Origin: a virus
Strand: one strand, 5' to 3'
Length of the DNA: 27,310 nucleotides
Virus record (IMG/VR): IMGVR_UViG_3300037189_002469
Location: 1 to 27,310 of that record
This document shows, piece after piece, positions 7,177 to 13,487 of this stretch. The position numbers and the translations under genes are program-made. A model generated the notes under the pieces. The model did no database searches, was not told where the DNA came from, and saw only the letters and a list, made by a program, of their open reading frames with translations. The first letter of the stretch is position 1. Each line of letters opens with the position of its first letter.

Positions 7177-7635
7177 CTATTTTAGATTAGCAATGAAATC
7201 ATCATAAAATTCAATGAAATCATCAAAAGTCCTTGAGATAATGTACACCCCACCGGCATCCTCAATCATTTTTTGATATGTCTTTTGAGCTTCGGATTGT
7301 CGATCCTTCCCATACTTGACCTCAATCTTAACCGAGCGACCTCGAATTGTTGCCGATATATCCGCACTCCCTGGTGTACCGGTTCCTTTGGTCCACGTTC
7401 CTCCCATCTCCACTCCATCGGTACGGTATTTCTTGCGATATACTCCCATTGTGTTGATTCTTTCCGCTTGACATCCACTCATTTGCAAGAATCCAATGAT
7501 TGACTTGGTGAGTGCGTTCGCTGAATTATCTTGCCAATTGGTGAGGAATGAATCCACATATGGCAACTTTGGATATTTTGCCCTGGTGAGAGCTCTTTCG
7601 AGGTCCTTGAGGCGTTCTTTGTTTGCTTTGGTCAT
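7177..7635 (-). CDS. VRR-NUC-type nuclease
   Basis: The 152-aa protein carries a compact PD-(D/E)XK core: TPGSADISATIRGRSVKIEVKY, with D92, E105 and K107. The downstream QSEAQKTYQKMIEDAGG (residues 113-129) supplies Gln residues, then comes YIIS. This matches the phage stand-alone VRR-NUC family, which cuts branched or double-stranded DNA. The N-terminal 80 residues are helical and basic. It sits between primase-helicase and ERF in the replication block, so processing of replication or recombination intermediates is likely. It is joined by an ATGA overlap to the small gene upstream. Confidence 0.8.
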   Translation of the reverse strand: MTKANKERLKDLERALTRAKYPKLPYVDSFLTNWQDNSANALTKSIIGFLQMSGCQAERINTMGVYRKKYRTDGVEMGGTWTKGTGTPGSADISATIRGRSVKIEVKYGKDRQSEAQKTYQKMIEDAGGVYIISRTFDDFIEFYDDFIANLK

Positions 7636-7853
7636 TGTTCTTTATTAAATGTTTTTAAATATATTTCTTCAAATCCATATTGACAACCAGAATACAAATG
7701 ACCTTTATCAAAAAAGAATTTGATTTGTTGCTTTTCCATCTCTTTGGCTTTTGGTATTAATTCCTTTATCCATATATCAAGTTCTGAATTCGGTTCAAAC
7801 CAAACTTGTTTTTGAAATTCAGTTAAAAACCATTCGATTGCGGTTTCTTTCAT
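7632..7853 (-). CDS. Small phage protein, GAA-rich codon use
   Basis: The start at 7853 (MKETAIEWFLTEFQKQ) makes an ATGA overlap with the upstream gene, so I prefer it over the Met at 7883. The 73-aa protein contains KAKEMEKQQIKFFFDKGH, a pattern common to short Bacteroidota phage proteins of unknown role (helix, then an aromatic loop). Glu is coded almost only by GAA, whereas the primase and other neighbours use GAG heavily, so this gene may have arrived separately. Confidence 0.6.
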   Translation of the reverse strand: MKETAIEWFLTEFQKQVWFEPNSELDIWIKELIPKAKEMEKQQIKFFFDKGHLYSGCQYGFEEIYLKTFNKEQ

Positions 7854-8059
7854 ATCTTTTTTTCTTTTGTTATATACCACCACATTGGCTCAATTACTTT
7901 ACCGATATAGTCATCATCTTTTTCATCTACTCCGGACCAAACTACTCGTGTGACCTGGTATGTTTTTACACCGCCAAAAGTATTCAATTGAGTTACCTTT
8001 CCTTCAAAGTAGCAATCACCATCTTCGACATCTTGTATTGTATCTCCAATTTGTATCAT
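7850..8059 (-). CDS. Small beta-rich protein, unknown
   Basis: The 69-aa protein starts MIQIGDTIQDVEDGDCYFEG and continues VTQLNTFGGVKTYQVTRVV, ending in MWWYITKEKKI. The alternation of polar and hydrophobic residues suggests a small beta-barrel (SH3- or Tudor-like). It has ATGA overlaps with both the primase gene and the following gene, so it is part of the same mRNA. No function is recognised. Confidence 0.6.
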   Translation of the reverse strand: MIQIGDTIQDVEDGDCYFEGKVTQLNTFGGVKTYQVTRVVWSGVDEKDDDYIGKVIEPMWWYITKEKKI

Positions 8060-10458
8060 ATCTTTTTTGCTTTTTCGTTTAACTCATCCCATACATCATC
8101 CGAGTCTTTCACCGGAGGAGCTCCGGGAATGCTCAACTCAAAGTATCTCCCATTGTGATTCCTTCCCTTGGTCATGGTGTATCCTTTATAATTTGCGTAT
8201 TCGGATACCCACTTGAGGAATCTTCTCGATTCAAGATCCTTCCATCCATTGAATTCGGATGTGAATTGTTGCATCACTCCACTATTGTAATGGTATACAT
8301 TGAGTGCAAGGTTGCCCTCTTCGGTCCAATCATAAAAGTCTTTCGATGTGGATTGAATAAATCGCTTCGCATCCGCATTGATTGAGATTGATTTTGTCAA
8401 TCCATTTGCAAGGAATAATTGAAGATTCTTGATCATGTAGTTGTCGAATCGAATCCAATCATCATCATTCCATGAATCAAATAACAATCGGCCGTACTCA
8501 TCGAGCGGTGATCTCCTCGAATGGAAGTATTGAAAGAATTCAAGCTCATGCCTCCTCCGATCATGTGAGCTCCCGGCACCGCTTATCACATAATTGGTTG
8601 TGATTACAATCTTCGGTGATCGGTCAAATGGGATGAATATCTCATCCTTATTTTTTCGGTTGACCGTTATTCCTTCCGAGATGATTGAGAACAATTGTTC
8701 AAAATCAAAGTTGCGTTTGACATCATCAAATGCCAGGATTTGAGAATCGAGATTCACGCGTTGATATACGAAATCACTTTTCCCAGGATTGAATGCTTTT
8801 CCATCAATCTTGACTACTCTCCGGAAATATCCAAGAGCTGCCAACATCAATGACTTTCCACTTCCTCCATTTGGATTGTCATCGATTTCCTGGTCATTGA
8901 ATATGATTGCCTTTTGATCCGTTTTATCCTTGAATGAATGGATGAGGTATCCGAGTGTTGACTCAAGGGAAAGAATTCTCTCCTCATCATCCGCTGATAC
9001 CTTTGATACGAAATCTTGAAAGTCATTGGTTGATTCCTTGATGAATGTGAAATCTCGTGGGATGATTTGATTTTCCCAAATGTATCCATCCACATCGATG
9101 TAACTCATGACCTTTACATCCTTGGATGATACTTTGACCACTCCATTCTTGAATGGGATATATGATGTATCTTTTGTGTCCTGGAGCATATGGATATCAA
9201 TCGAGTCAATCATGTTGAGGTGATTCTCATTGAAGAGATACGGTGATCGTGAACAGTAATTCCACACCGCAACCTCATTTTTGTCGAGGAGATAGTTGAG
9301 AACATAGTCTTTGATTTGTTCCGTTGAGCTCAATCGGACCTTGTTTTCTTTCACTCGGACAAAAGTAGGCCTTTCCGCATTTTCCGGATAGTATTTGTTG
9401 AATCCACTTTTCACCAAGAATTCGGAGTATTTTATTGGCTCGATTTGAATTCCTTTTTTCGAGTCAACCATCCAAAAAACATCATCACCGGATGCAATCT
9501 CCTCTTTGATATCATCAATGATGTCATCAGCAACTCCCAATTGTTTCTTGATATCATCCTTTGCGATACCGCTCTTGAGTTTTTGCTTTACTTTATGAAA
9601 TGTATCCTTATCTTCAAAGTATTTAGTGGAGAAATTTGCTTTTTTATATGCCGAATTGATGGATGTCAACATCTCACCATGTTCGAATCCGCTCCCTTGA
9701 CAATACTTGGTCCAAATATATTGCTCGGTTGTTCCTTTGTCGATGCCATATTCACACATCACACACGCCAATTTGAACACAAAATGATTTCGGCTCCCCT
9801 CCTCGAATTGACATCCATGGTCAAAGCGTTCAATCAATGAGATTATTTTATCCTCATCATTCAATACGCAAATGGGAGTACGTTCCGTATATTGATATCC
9901 CTCATCGGTTTCAATTCCTTCCCATTCCTGGCAAAACTCATTGAAATATATCTTTGGATCATACGATTCAAAACAAACTCGAGATACATTTGAATTCTTT
10001 ACATCAAAATAATCGGATTGGAAGTATTTCCCAAATGCGGTGAATCTCCTTTTGTGCTCGAGCTTATCCGATTTCGGTATTCTTATCACCGCCTTGAGTC
10101 CATTTCCTCCAGGAGATGTGAATACCATCATCACATGAGGATCATCAATCAATCGAGCTCTCTCCTCTTCCATTTTCTTTCTCGATGGATATTGATCAAA
10201 GTCCAATACGCACAATCCGGAGTGCTCAATGAGTGAATTGTCATTGCGTTCCGAAAAGATACCATTGAACATAATTGCATTGAGTGATGCTTTCAACCGG
10301 TCATGCTCCGGATCACTCTTATCAAGGGAACGAATTTTGTTAATTTTGTTAATCAATTCAAGACTTCCAACTTTTATGCGTTGGTAAATTTCATGAATTG
10401 TGAGCTCATATGGCGTGTCCTTTGAGCTGAAAAGATTCTTAAATACTGATACTTTCAT
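8056..10458 (-). CDS. Primase-helicase (BT4734/VirE-N primase + SF3 helicase)
   Basis: The 800-aa replication protein has three parts. Residues 1-175 match the BT4734-like/VirE N-terminal AEP primase: LNAIMFNGIFSE, LCVLDFDQY with the catalytic DFD at 86-88, and SPGGNGLKAVIRIP. Residues 220-280 look like a primase C-terminal helical domain. Residues 430-660 are a D5/SF3-type helicase: YIPFKNGVVKV, Walker A NGGSGKS (530-536), Walker B ILAFDDV (574-580), sensor IVITTNY (617-623) and an Arg-rich HDRRRHELEF near 632-641. Priming and unwinding at the phage fork are expected. The gene follows a gap with direct and inverted repeats and a -7 box, and has a CA-rich leader. Confidence 0.9.
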   Translation of the reverse strand: MKVSVFKNLFSSKDTPYELTIHEIYQRIKVGSLELINKINKIRSLDKSDPEHDRLKASLNAIMFNGIFSERNDNSLIEHSGLCVLDFDQYPSRKKMEEERARLIDDPHVMMVFTSPGGNGLKAVIRIPKSDKLEHKRRFTAFGKYFQSDYFDVKNSNVSRVCFESYDPKIYFNEFCQEWEGIETDEGYQYTERTPICVLNDEDKIISLIERFDHGCQFEEGSRNHFVFKLACVMCEYGIDKGTTEQYIWTKYCQGSGFEHGEMLTSINSAYKKANFSTKYFEDKDTFHKVKQKLKSGIAKDDIKKQLGVADDIIDDIKEEIASGDDVFWMVDSKKGIQIEPIKYSEFLVKSGFNKYYPENAERPTFVRVKENKVRLSSTEQIKDYVLNYLLDKNEVAVWNYCSRSPYLFNENHLNMIDSIDIHMLQDTKDTSYIPFKNGVVKVSSKDVKVMSYIDVDGYIWENQIIPRDFTFIKESTNDFQDFVSKVSADDEERILSLESTLGYLIHSFKDKTDQKAIIFNDQEIDDNPNGGSGKSLMLAALGYFRRVVKIDGKAFNPGKSDFVYQRVNLDSQILAFDDVKRNFDFEQLFSIISEGITVNRKNKDEIFIPFDRSPKIVITTNYVISGAGSSHDRRRHELEFFQYFHSRRSPLDEYGRLLFDSWNDDDWIRFDNYMIKNLQLFLANGLTKSISINADAKRFIQSTSKDFYDWTEEGNLALNVYHYNSGVMQQFTSEFNGWKDLESRRFLKWVSEYANYKGYTMTKGRNHNGRYFELSIPGAPPVKDSDDVWDELNEKAKKI

Positions 10459-10481
10459 TGTGTTTGTGTGTTTATTTGTGA

Positions 10482-10489
10482 CAAATATA
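10482..10489 (-). promoter_or_regulatory. Candidate promoter -7 box for primase gene
   Basis: TATATTTG on the minus strand fits the Bacteroidota -7 consensus TAnnTTTG and lies 23 nt upstream of the primase ATG. No clear TTTG -33 box is present at the usual distance; the nearest TTGACA is closer. The predicted mRNA start is near 10474. Confidence 0.4.
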
Positions 10490-10506
10490 TGAAAAAAATG
10501 TCAATT

Positions 10507-10667
10507 CGTGACGATGTTGAAATGTTATCGTCACGCCTATATCCTAATGTGGTATTGACTTTGAGCAAAAGCGTGACGATGTGACGATAAAAAAACGCGA
10601 TGCCCATTTGAAAAAAATGACTCTTTCTATATAGTAGGTATATAAGAGCATTGTCACATCGTCACGC
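10507..10667. other. GTGACGAT repeat cluster: candidate origin or operator
   Basis: Five copies of GTGACGAT lie within 160 bp. Forward copies are at 10508-10515, 10573-10580 and 10581-10588 (a perfect tandem); reverse copies are at 10527-10534 and 10658-10665. Two inverted repeats result: CGTGACGAT arms at 10507-10515/10527-10535, and 15-bp arms GCGTGACGATGTGAC at 10571-10585/10653-10667. An AT-rich stretch lies between the latter arms. The position between a DnaA-domain-IV-like gene and the primase-helicase gene suits an origin; an operator controlling the primase is the alternative. Confidence 0.5.
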
Positions 10668-11066
10668 CTCATCAACATTGAGCTCTTCATATTCCCCTCT
10701 CAACACTCTCCTTTTGATTGATTTGATTTGGTTGTATGATGTGCATCGGAGGATATCATTTCGCAATGACCGTTGATATTTTGACTCCGGAGGTGATTCG
10801 AGCTCATCAACGCATTCCTTGATGATGGTGAGATAATATTTGTCCTTTGCATCAATTGAATTGTGATGTTGTCGAATGTTGTGAATTGCGGTTGCATGAT
10901 CTCGATTGAACATCTCCCCAATTTTATGAAATGGGATGCCAAATGATCTAAGCATTGACATTAAGTATCTCCTTTTCATTGTCAATATTTGTGATCGATT
11001 TGGTGTATCAAGTCCATCTCGAATGATGATTGATTCAATTGCTTTTATTTTATCCTCTTTGTTCAT
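10662..11066 (-). CDS. DnaA domain IV-like DNA-binding protein
   Basis: The 134-aa protein contains a stretch close to the DNA-binding domain IV of bacterial DnaA: MKRRYLMSMLRSFGIPFHKI (residues 30-49), then GEMFNRDHATAIHNIRQHH (50-68). RDHATAIHNI corresponds to the DnaA signature helix that reads DnaA boxes. No AAA+ domain is present, so it cannot act alone as a full initiator. It may bind the adjacent GTGACGAT repeats to recruit the primase-helicase or to regulate it. The C-terminal 50 residues are charged and of unknown role. Its 3' end overlaps the last repeat by a few bases. It is coupled by ATGA to the gene upstream. Confidence 0.7.
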   Translation of the reverse strand: MNKEDKIKAIESIIIRDGLDTPNRSQILTMKRRYLMSMLRSFGIPFHKIGEMFNRDHATAIHNIRQHHNSIDAKDKYYLTIIKECVDELESPPESKYQRSLRNDILRCTSYNQIKSIKRRVLRGEYEELNVDEA

Positions 11067-11242
11067 TTTATTGCCTCCTCAAATTCCTCTTTTGTTACTG
11101 ATTTCACATCAAATTGATCTTTATTTAAGGTCATATTTACACTAAAATAATCACCATTTTTTTGAAGCAATTTGCAATACTCATATGCCAACTCATACAA
11201 ATCAACCTGGCAATCAATCAATATATATTTTCTATCTTTCAT
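11063..11242 (-). CDS. 59-aa small protein, unknown
   Basis: The open frame begins MKDRKYILIDCQVDLYELAY and continues to EEFEEAIK. It is a mixed alpha/beta acidic protein. The stop overlaps the DnaA-like gene start as ATGA, and the start overlaps the upstream stop by 11 nt, both standard joins in this phage, which supports it as a real gene. No function is recognised. Confidence 0.6.
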   Translation of the reverse strand: MKDRKYILIDCQVDLYELAYEYCKLLQKNGDYFSVNMTLNKDQFDVKSVTKEEFEEAIK

Positions 11243-11480
11243 TTTCCGCTTGTTTTAACCATTGTCTGAATGCCATTTGAATATCCATTTGTTGATTCCA
11301 TATATCTTCACCGGCATCACCGATGAGTCGTTGATCACTCCTCCGAATTTCATCGAGTAACATATTCGCCTTTTGTTTGATTGACCTGGTGAAAATCTTC
11401 TCATCATTCATGTCCTCGATGAAATCACCAATGACCGGAAGGATTCCCACAATTGCGAGTAATTTGGTTGATGGTTTCAT
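11232..11480 (-). CDS. Small protein with N-terminal membrane segment
   Basis: The 82-aa protein begins MKPSTKLLAIVGILPVIGDF, a hydrophobic segment that may anchor it or serve as a signal. A helical charged region follows (FTRSIKQKANMLLDEIRRSD) and then a Gln-rich end. The ATGA overlap upstream and 11-nt overlap downstream place it in the early operon. The function is unknown. Confidence 0.6.
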   Translation of the reverse strand: MKPSTKLLAIVGILPVIGDFIEDMNDEKIFTRSIKQKANMLLDEIRRSDQRLIGDAGEDIWNQQMDIQMAFRQWLKQAENER

Positions 11481-11665
11481 TTTATAAAGTATTTTTTATT
11501 AATATCCTTTTCCACCTGGTGCCCGAGTTTATCATACATCTTAAGATATCGATATACTGATCTCTCACTTATTTGAAGATATCTTGCCATCGTGTGGATG
11601 TATCGAGGTTTTTCTTTCAAAAATTCAATGAGCTTAATCACTCTCATGATTCGATGCTGATTCAT
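11477..11665 (-). CDS. Winged-helix/HTH regulator
   Basis: The 62-aa protein is essentially one helix-turn-helix domain of the HTH_11/DeoR type: VIKLIEFLKEKPRYIHTMAR, then YLQISERSVYRYLKMYDKLG (residues 29-48) with a basic wing (VEKDINKKYFIK). It is probably a small early transcription regulator, and could bind the ATACC palindromes or the GTGACGAT repeats; neither is shown by the sequence. ATGA overlaps are present at both ends. Confidence 0.65.
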   Translation of the reverse strand: MNQHRIMRVIKLIEFLKEKPRYIHTMARYLQISERSVYRYLKMYDKLGHQVEKDINKKYFIK

Positions 11666-11808
11666 ATCTCCTCAACTTTAAATTTTCCCATGTCATAACC
11701 TCCTTTGATTAGGAGCTCCGATTTCATCCAATAAGCAAGTGACTTGGAATGGAAATACCATTCTTGCACCGTTCTTTTTCCGATTGTGTATGTTAATTTG
11801 TAGTTCAT
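11662..11808 (-). CDS. 48-aa small protein, unknown
   Basis: The start at 11808 (MNYKLTYTIGKRTVQEWYFH) creates an ATGA overlap with the upstream membrane peptide; an ATG two codons earlier (11814) is the alternative. The protein continues with SLAYWMKSELLIKGGYDMGK and looks like a small alpha/beta domain. No function is recognised. The stop overlaps the HTH gene start as ATGA. Confidence 0.55.
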   Translation of the reverse strand: MNYKLTYTIGKRTVQEWYFHSKSLAYWMKSELLIKGGYDMGKFKVEEI

Positions 11809-11915
11809 ATCCATTTTTTATAGTTAATAATAATCAAAATAAACATCCATATGTACATAGGCAGCACGATGTAAACATGGACAAACTCAACAAATTTCCT
11901 TTCATTCTTTTTCAT
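11805..11915 (-). CDS. 36-aa single-pass membrane peptide
   Basis: A short frame begins MKKNERKFVEFVHVYIVLPM and then has a hydrophobic helix (YIWMFILIIINY) and a KKWI end. ATGA overlaps at both ends place it firmly in the operon. It is predicted to span the inner membrane once; its role is unknown. Confidence 0.5.
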   Translation of the reverse strand: MKKNERKFVEFVHVYIVLPMYIWMFILIIINYKKWI

Positions 11916-12202
11916 TTCGTTAATCTTTTTTTGATGTATTTTGCCATTGAACGTACTTCAATAGTCATGTCATTTACCCCTTTTTCATATGCACCTTGAA
12001 TATCGCAATCACAATTTTTCATTTGCATCACTCTTTCAATAAATAGTTGTTGAGTTGGTGACAATGATTCAATCATATCATACAAGACAAATCGATGAAG
12101 CATCTCAATTGGTTTCATTTTTTGCCTATATCCTTTCTCAATCATATCCGCAACCTCTTGTTGATGGTTGATTGCCTTCTCGAATTTCACATCTATTTTC
12201 AT
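11912..12202 (-). CDS. Helical small protein, unknown
   Basis: The 96-aa protein is predicted to be mostly helical and charged: VADMIEKGYRQKMKPIEMLH, then LSPTQQLFIERVMQMKNCDC. Two Cys lie close together (CDC). It may be a small regulatory or anti-host protein, as is usual for early phage genes, but there is no specific evidence. ATGA overlaps are present on both sides. Confidence 0.55.
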   Translation of the reverse strand: MKIDVKFEKAINHQQEVADMIEKGYRQKMKPIEMLHRFVLYDMIESLSPTQQLFIERVMQMKNCDCDIQGAYEKGVNDMTIEVRSMAKYIKKRLTK

Positions 12203-12423
12203 AACTTTTTTATTTCATTACTAACATCAATACAAAATGCAAGTTCTTTCACATTTTTTGCTGGTGATTCATATAGTATTTCAAGCATTTCACCAACTGC
12301 AATCAAAGCACATTTTTTTGCGTGATATTCGCTATCATAAGCAACTTCTTTTATTTTATCCCATTCAACCGTATGCTCCATAAACCGGTCAACTAATTCA
12401 AATGCTTTTTCTTTTGGTGTCAT
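12199..12423 (-). CDS. Small phage protein (MTPKEKAFELV type), unknown
   Basis: The 74-aa protein begins MTPKEKAFELVDRFMEHTVE and contains YHAKKCALIAVGEMLEILYE, a pattern I recall from many short Bacteroidota prophage and phage proteins with no known role. Codon choice is strongly GAA- and AAA-biased, unlike the GAG-rich large genes, suggesting a separate origin. Translation is coupled by ATGA to neighbours on both sides. Confidence 0.6.
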   Translation of the reverse strand: MTPKEKAFELVDRFMEHTVEWDKIKEVAYDSEYHAKKCALIAVGEMLEILYESPAKNVKELAFCIDVSNEIKKL

Positions 12424-12548
12424 AACTTTTGATTCATTTTGATTTCACATATTCGGAGATACAACTCAAGGTTGAAGCTGCCTCCCTTATCTTCATTTGA
12501 TGATTTCGTTGTCCAAAACTTGATCATCCGTTGTAAATTAAATGCCAT
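12420..12548 (-). CDS. 42-aa small protein, unknown
   Basis: The frame is open to 12602, but I choose the Met at 12548 (MAFNLQRMIKFWTTKSSNED), because it overlaps the upstream stop by 11 nt (ATGGCATTTAA), an arrangement repeated in this phage. The product is short, polar and basic, with LELYLRICEIK near the end. The function is unknown, and its being expressed is less certain than for its neighbours. Confidence 0.45.
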   Translation of the reverse strand: MAFNLQRMIKFWTTKSSNEDKGGSFNLELYLRICEIKMNQKL

Positions 12549-12894
12549 ATAAACTCCATTCATCAAAGTCAAAAAAATCACCATCTCCCCATGTGAATTC
12601 ACTCAAGAATTCATGCTCATCCATACAATGCTCAACCATTGAAAGCATCCAATCTTTATATGATGGCTCAAATTCCATTGGATAATATTCATCCTCTCCT
12701 ATCTTGGACCATTTGCCTTCCTTGATTTCGATGTCAATTGCCCATTTGCCATCTTCATGATCAAACACCGTTTTATCATATTCGATTTCAACAAAGAATT
12801 CAATCTCACCAATGTAATAATTGGCCGAAAAATGATTGAATGTCACGTTTGAAAAATCTAATTCAATTCTTTGTACCTCCTTTTTCCAATTCAT
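12538..12894 (-). CDS. Highly acidic small protein, unknown
   Basis: The 118-aa protein is rich in Asp, Glu, Trp and Phe, for example WKKEVQRIELDFSNVTF at the start, KWAIDIEIKEGKWSKIGEDE, and WGDGDFFDFDEWSLYG at the end. Such a strongly negative small protein could mimic DNA, as some phage anti-restriction proteins do, but no motif confirms this. It is ATGA-coupled upstream. Confidence 0.6.
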   Translation of the reverse strand: MNWKKEVQRIELDFSNVTFNHFSANYYIGEIEFFVEIEYDKTVFDHEDGKWAIDIEIKEGKWSKIGEDEYYPMEFEPSYKDWMLSMVEHCMDEHEFLSEFTWGDGDFFDFDEWSLYGI

Positions 12895-13094
12895 CTTGCT
12901 TGTTTTTTAGTGAATAACTCTCCATATGCATTCAATACCTCCGATTGAACGTGCTTAGATTCGATTTGCGGAGCTTTTTCGTTTTCCGCATAGTTTGGTT
13001 GCGTTACGGTAAAATAACCGATTACGGTAAAAAATAAGGACAATGCAAAGATTGTTCCGATGATGTCCTTTTGCGTGTCGTTTAGTGTTTTCAT
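12891..13094 (-). CDS. Small single-pass membrane protein
   Basis: The 67-aa protein has one clear membrane helix at about residues 12-30 (IIGTIFALSLFFTVIGYFTV). A charged N-terminal segment precedes it and a soluble tail follows (ENEKAPQIESKHVQSEVLNA). It is likely an early inner-membrane protein with a soluble tail on the periplasmic or cytoplasmic side. The function is unknown. ATGA overlaps are present on both sides. Confidence 0.6.
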   Translation of the reverse strand: MKTLNDTQKDIIGTIFALSLFFTVIGYFTVTQPNYAENEKAPQIESKHVQSEVLNAYGELFTKKQAR

Positions 13095-13258
13095 TTTAAT
13101 TCAAGTTTATCCATTAAAAAAGAGATGGTTGCCCATCGTGTTGTTGCTGATTCGGTTGCTTTGTCGTTAACTCCAAATGCCTCAAGCATATCTTGGAGCT
13201 CCTCCCACAATTGTTTTTCCTCTTGTTTGATTACATCAATCATTTGTTGTTTTGTCAT
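13091..13258 (-). CDS. First gene of the early operon, small helical protein
   Basis: The frame is open to 13306, but the upstream Met lies inside the promoter. The start at 13258 (MTKQQMIDVIKQEEKQLWEE) leaves a normal leader and gives a 55-aa helical protein of a kind common in Bacteroidota phages (E-E-K-x-L-W-E-E-L). The leader upstream is CA-rich (AAAACAACACACATG). The role is unknown. It is the promoter-proximal gene and so probably the earliest expressed of this operon. Confidence 0.6.
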   Translation of the reverse strand: MTKQQMIDVIKQEEKQLWEELQDMLEAFGVNDKATESATTRWATISFLMDKLELK

Positions 13259-13285
13259 GTGTGTTGTTTTAAGTGTTATACCGGA

Positions 13286-13315
13286 CAAAGATACAAAAGG
13301 TTTCATTTATGCAAA
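13286..13315 (-). promoter_or_regulatory. Early promoter (TTTG-N18-TATCTTTG)
   Basis: On the minus strand TTTG (13312-13315) is followed after 18 nt by TATCTTTG (13286-13293), close to the Bacteroidota consensus TTTG ... TAnnTTTG. mRNA should begin near 13279, about 20 nt upstream of the first early ATG. This is the best promoter in the window. Confidence 0.7.
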
Positions 13316-13364
13316 ACTTTTTTAACTTTTTTTTCACTTTTGAACAAAATATTTTGTGAATCCT

Positions 13365-13420
13365 ATACCCGATAAGGTATTCATGTAAGGAAATAAAGGT
13401 TATTTATACCCGAATGGGTA
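13365..13420. promoter_or_regulatory. ATACC palindromes, candidate operators
   Basis: ATACCCGATAAGGTAT (13365-13380) and ATACCCGAATGGGTAC (13406-13421) are similar interrupted palindromes spaced about 41 bp centre to centre, roughly four helical turns. Both begin with ATACCCGA. They lie upstream of the early promoter and could bind a phage regulator. The function is inferred. Confidence 0.45.
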
Positions 13421-13421
13421 C

Positions 13422-13451
13422 AAAAAAAAGGGATACCATTGCTGATACCCC
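13422..13451 (-). terminator. Rho-independent terminator after the metallophosphoesterase gene
   Basis: On the minus strand GGGGTATC and GGTATCCC form an 8-bp stem (two wobble pairs) with a 6-nt loop, followed directly by eight T residues. It would close the structural/lysis transcript before the early promoter. Confidence 0.7.
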
Positions 13452-13487
13452 CCTAAACACACGCTAATGATTGAAAAGTCCTCTAAA

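Noticed and set aside
13406-13421. Palindrome TACCC-GAAT-GGGTA as a terminator
   Set aside because: No T tract follows it on the minus strand; the T tract belongs to the stem at 13430-13451, so it is listed as an operator candidate.
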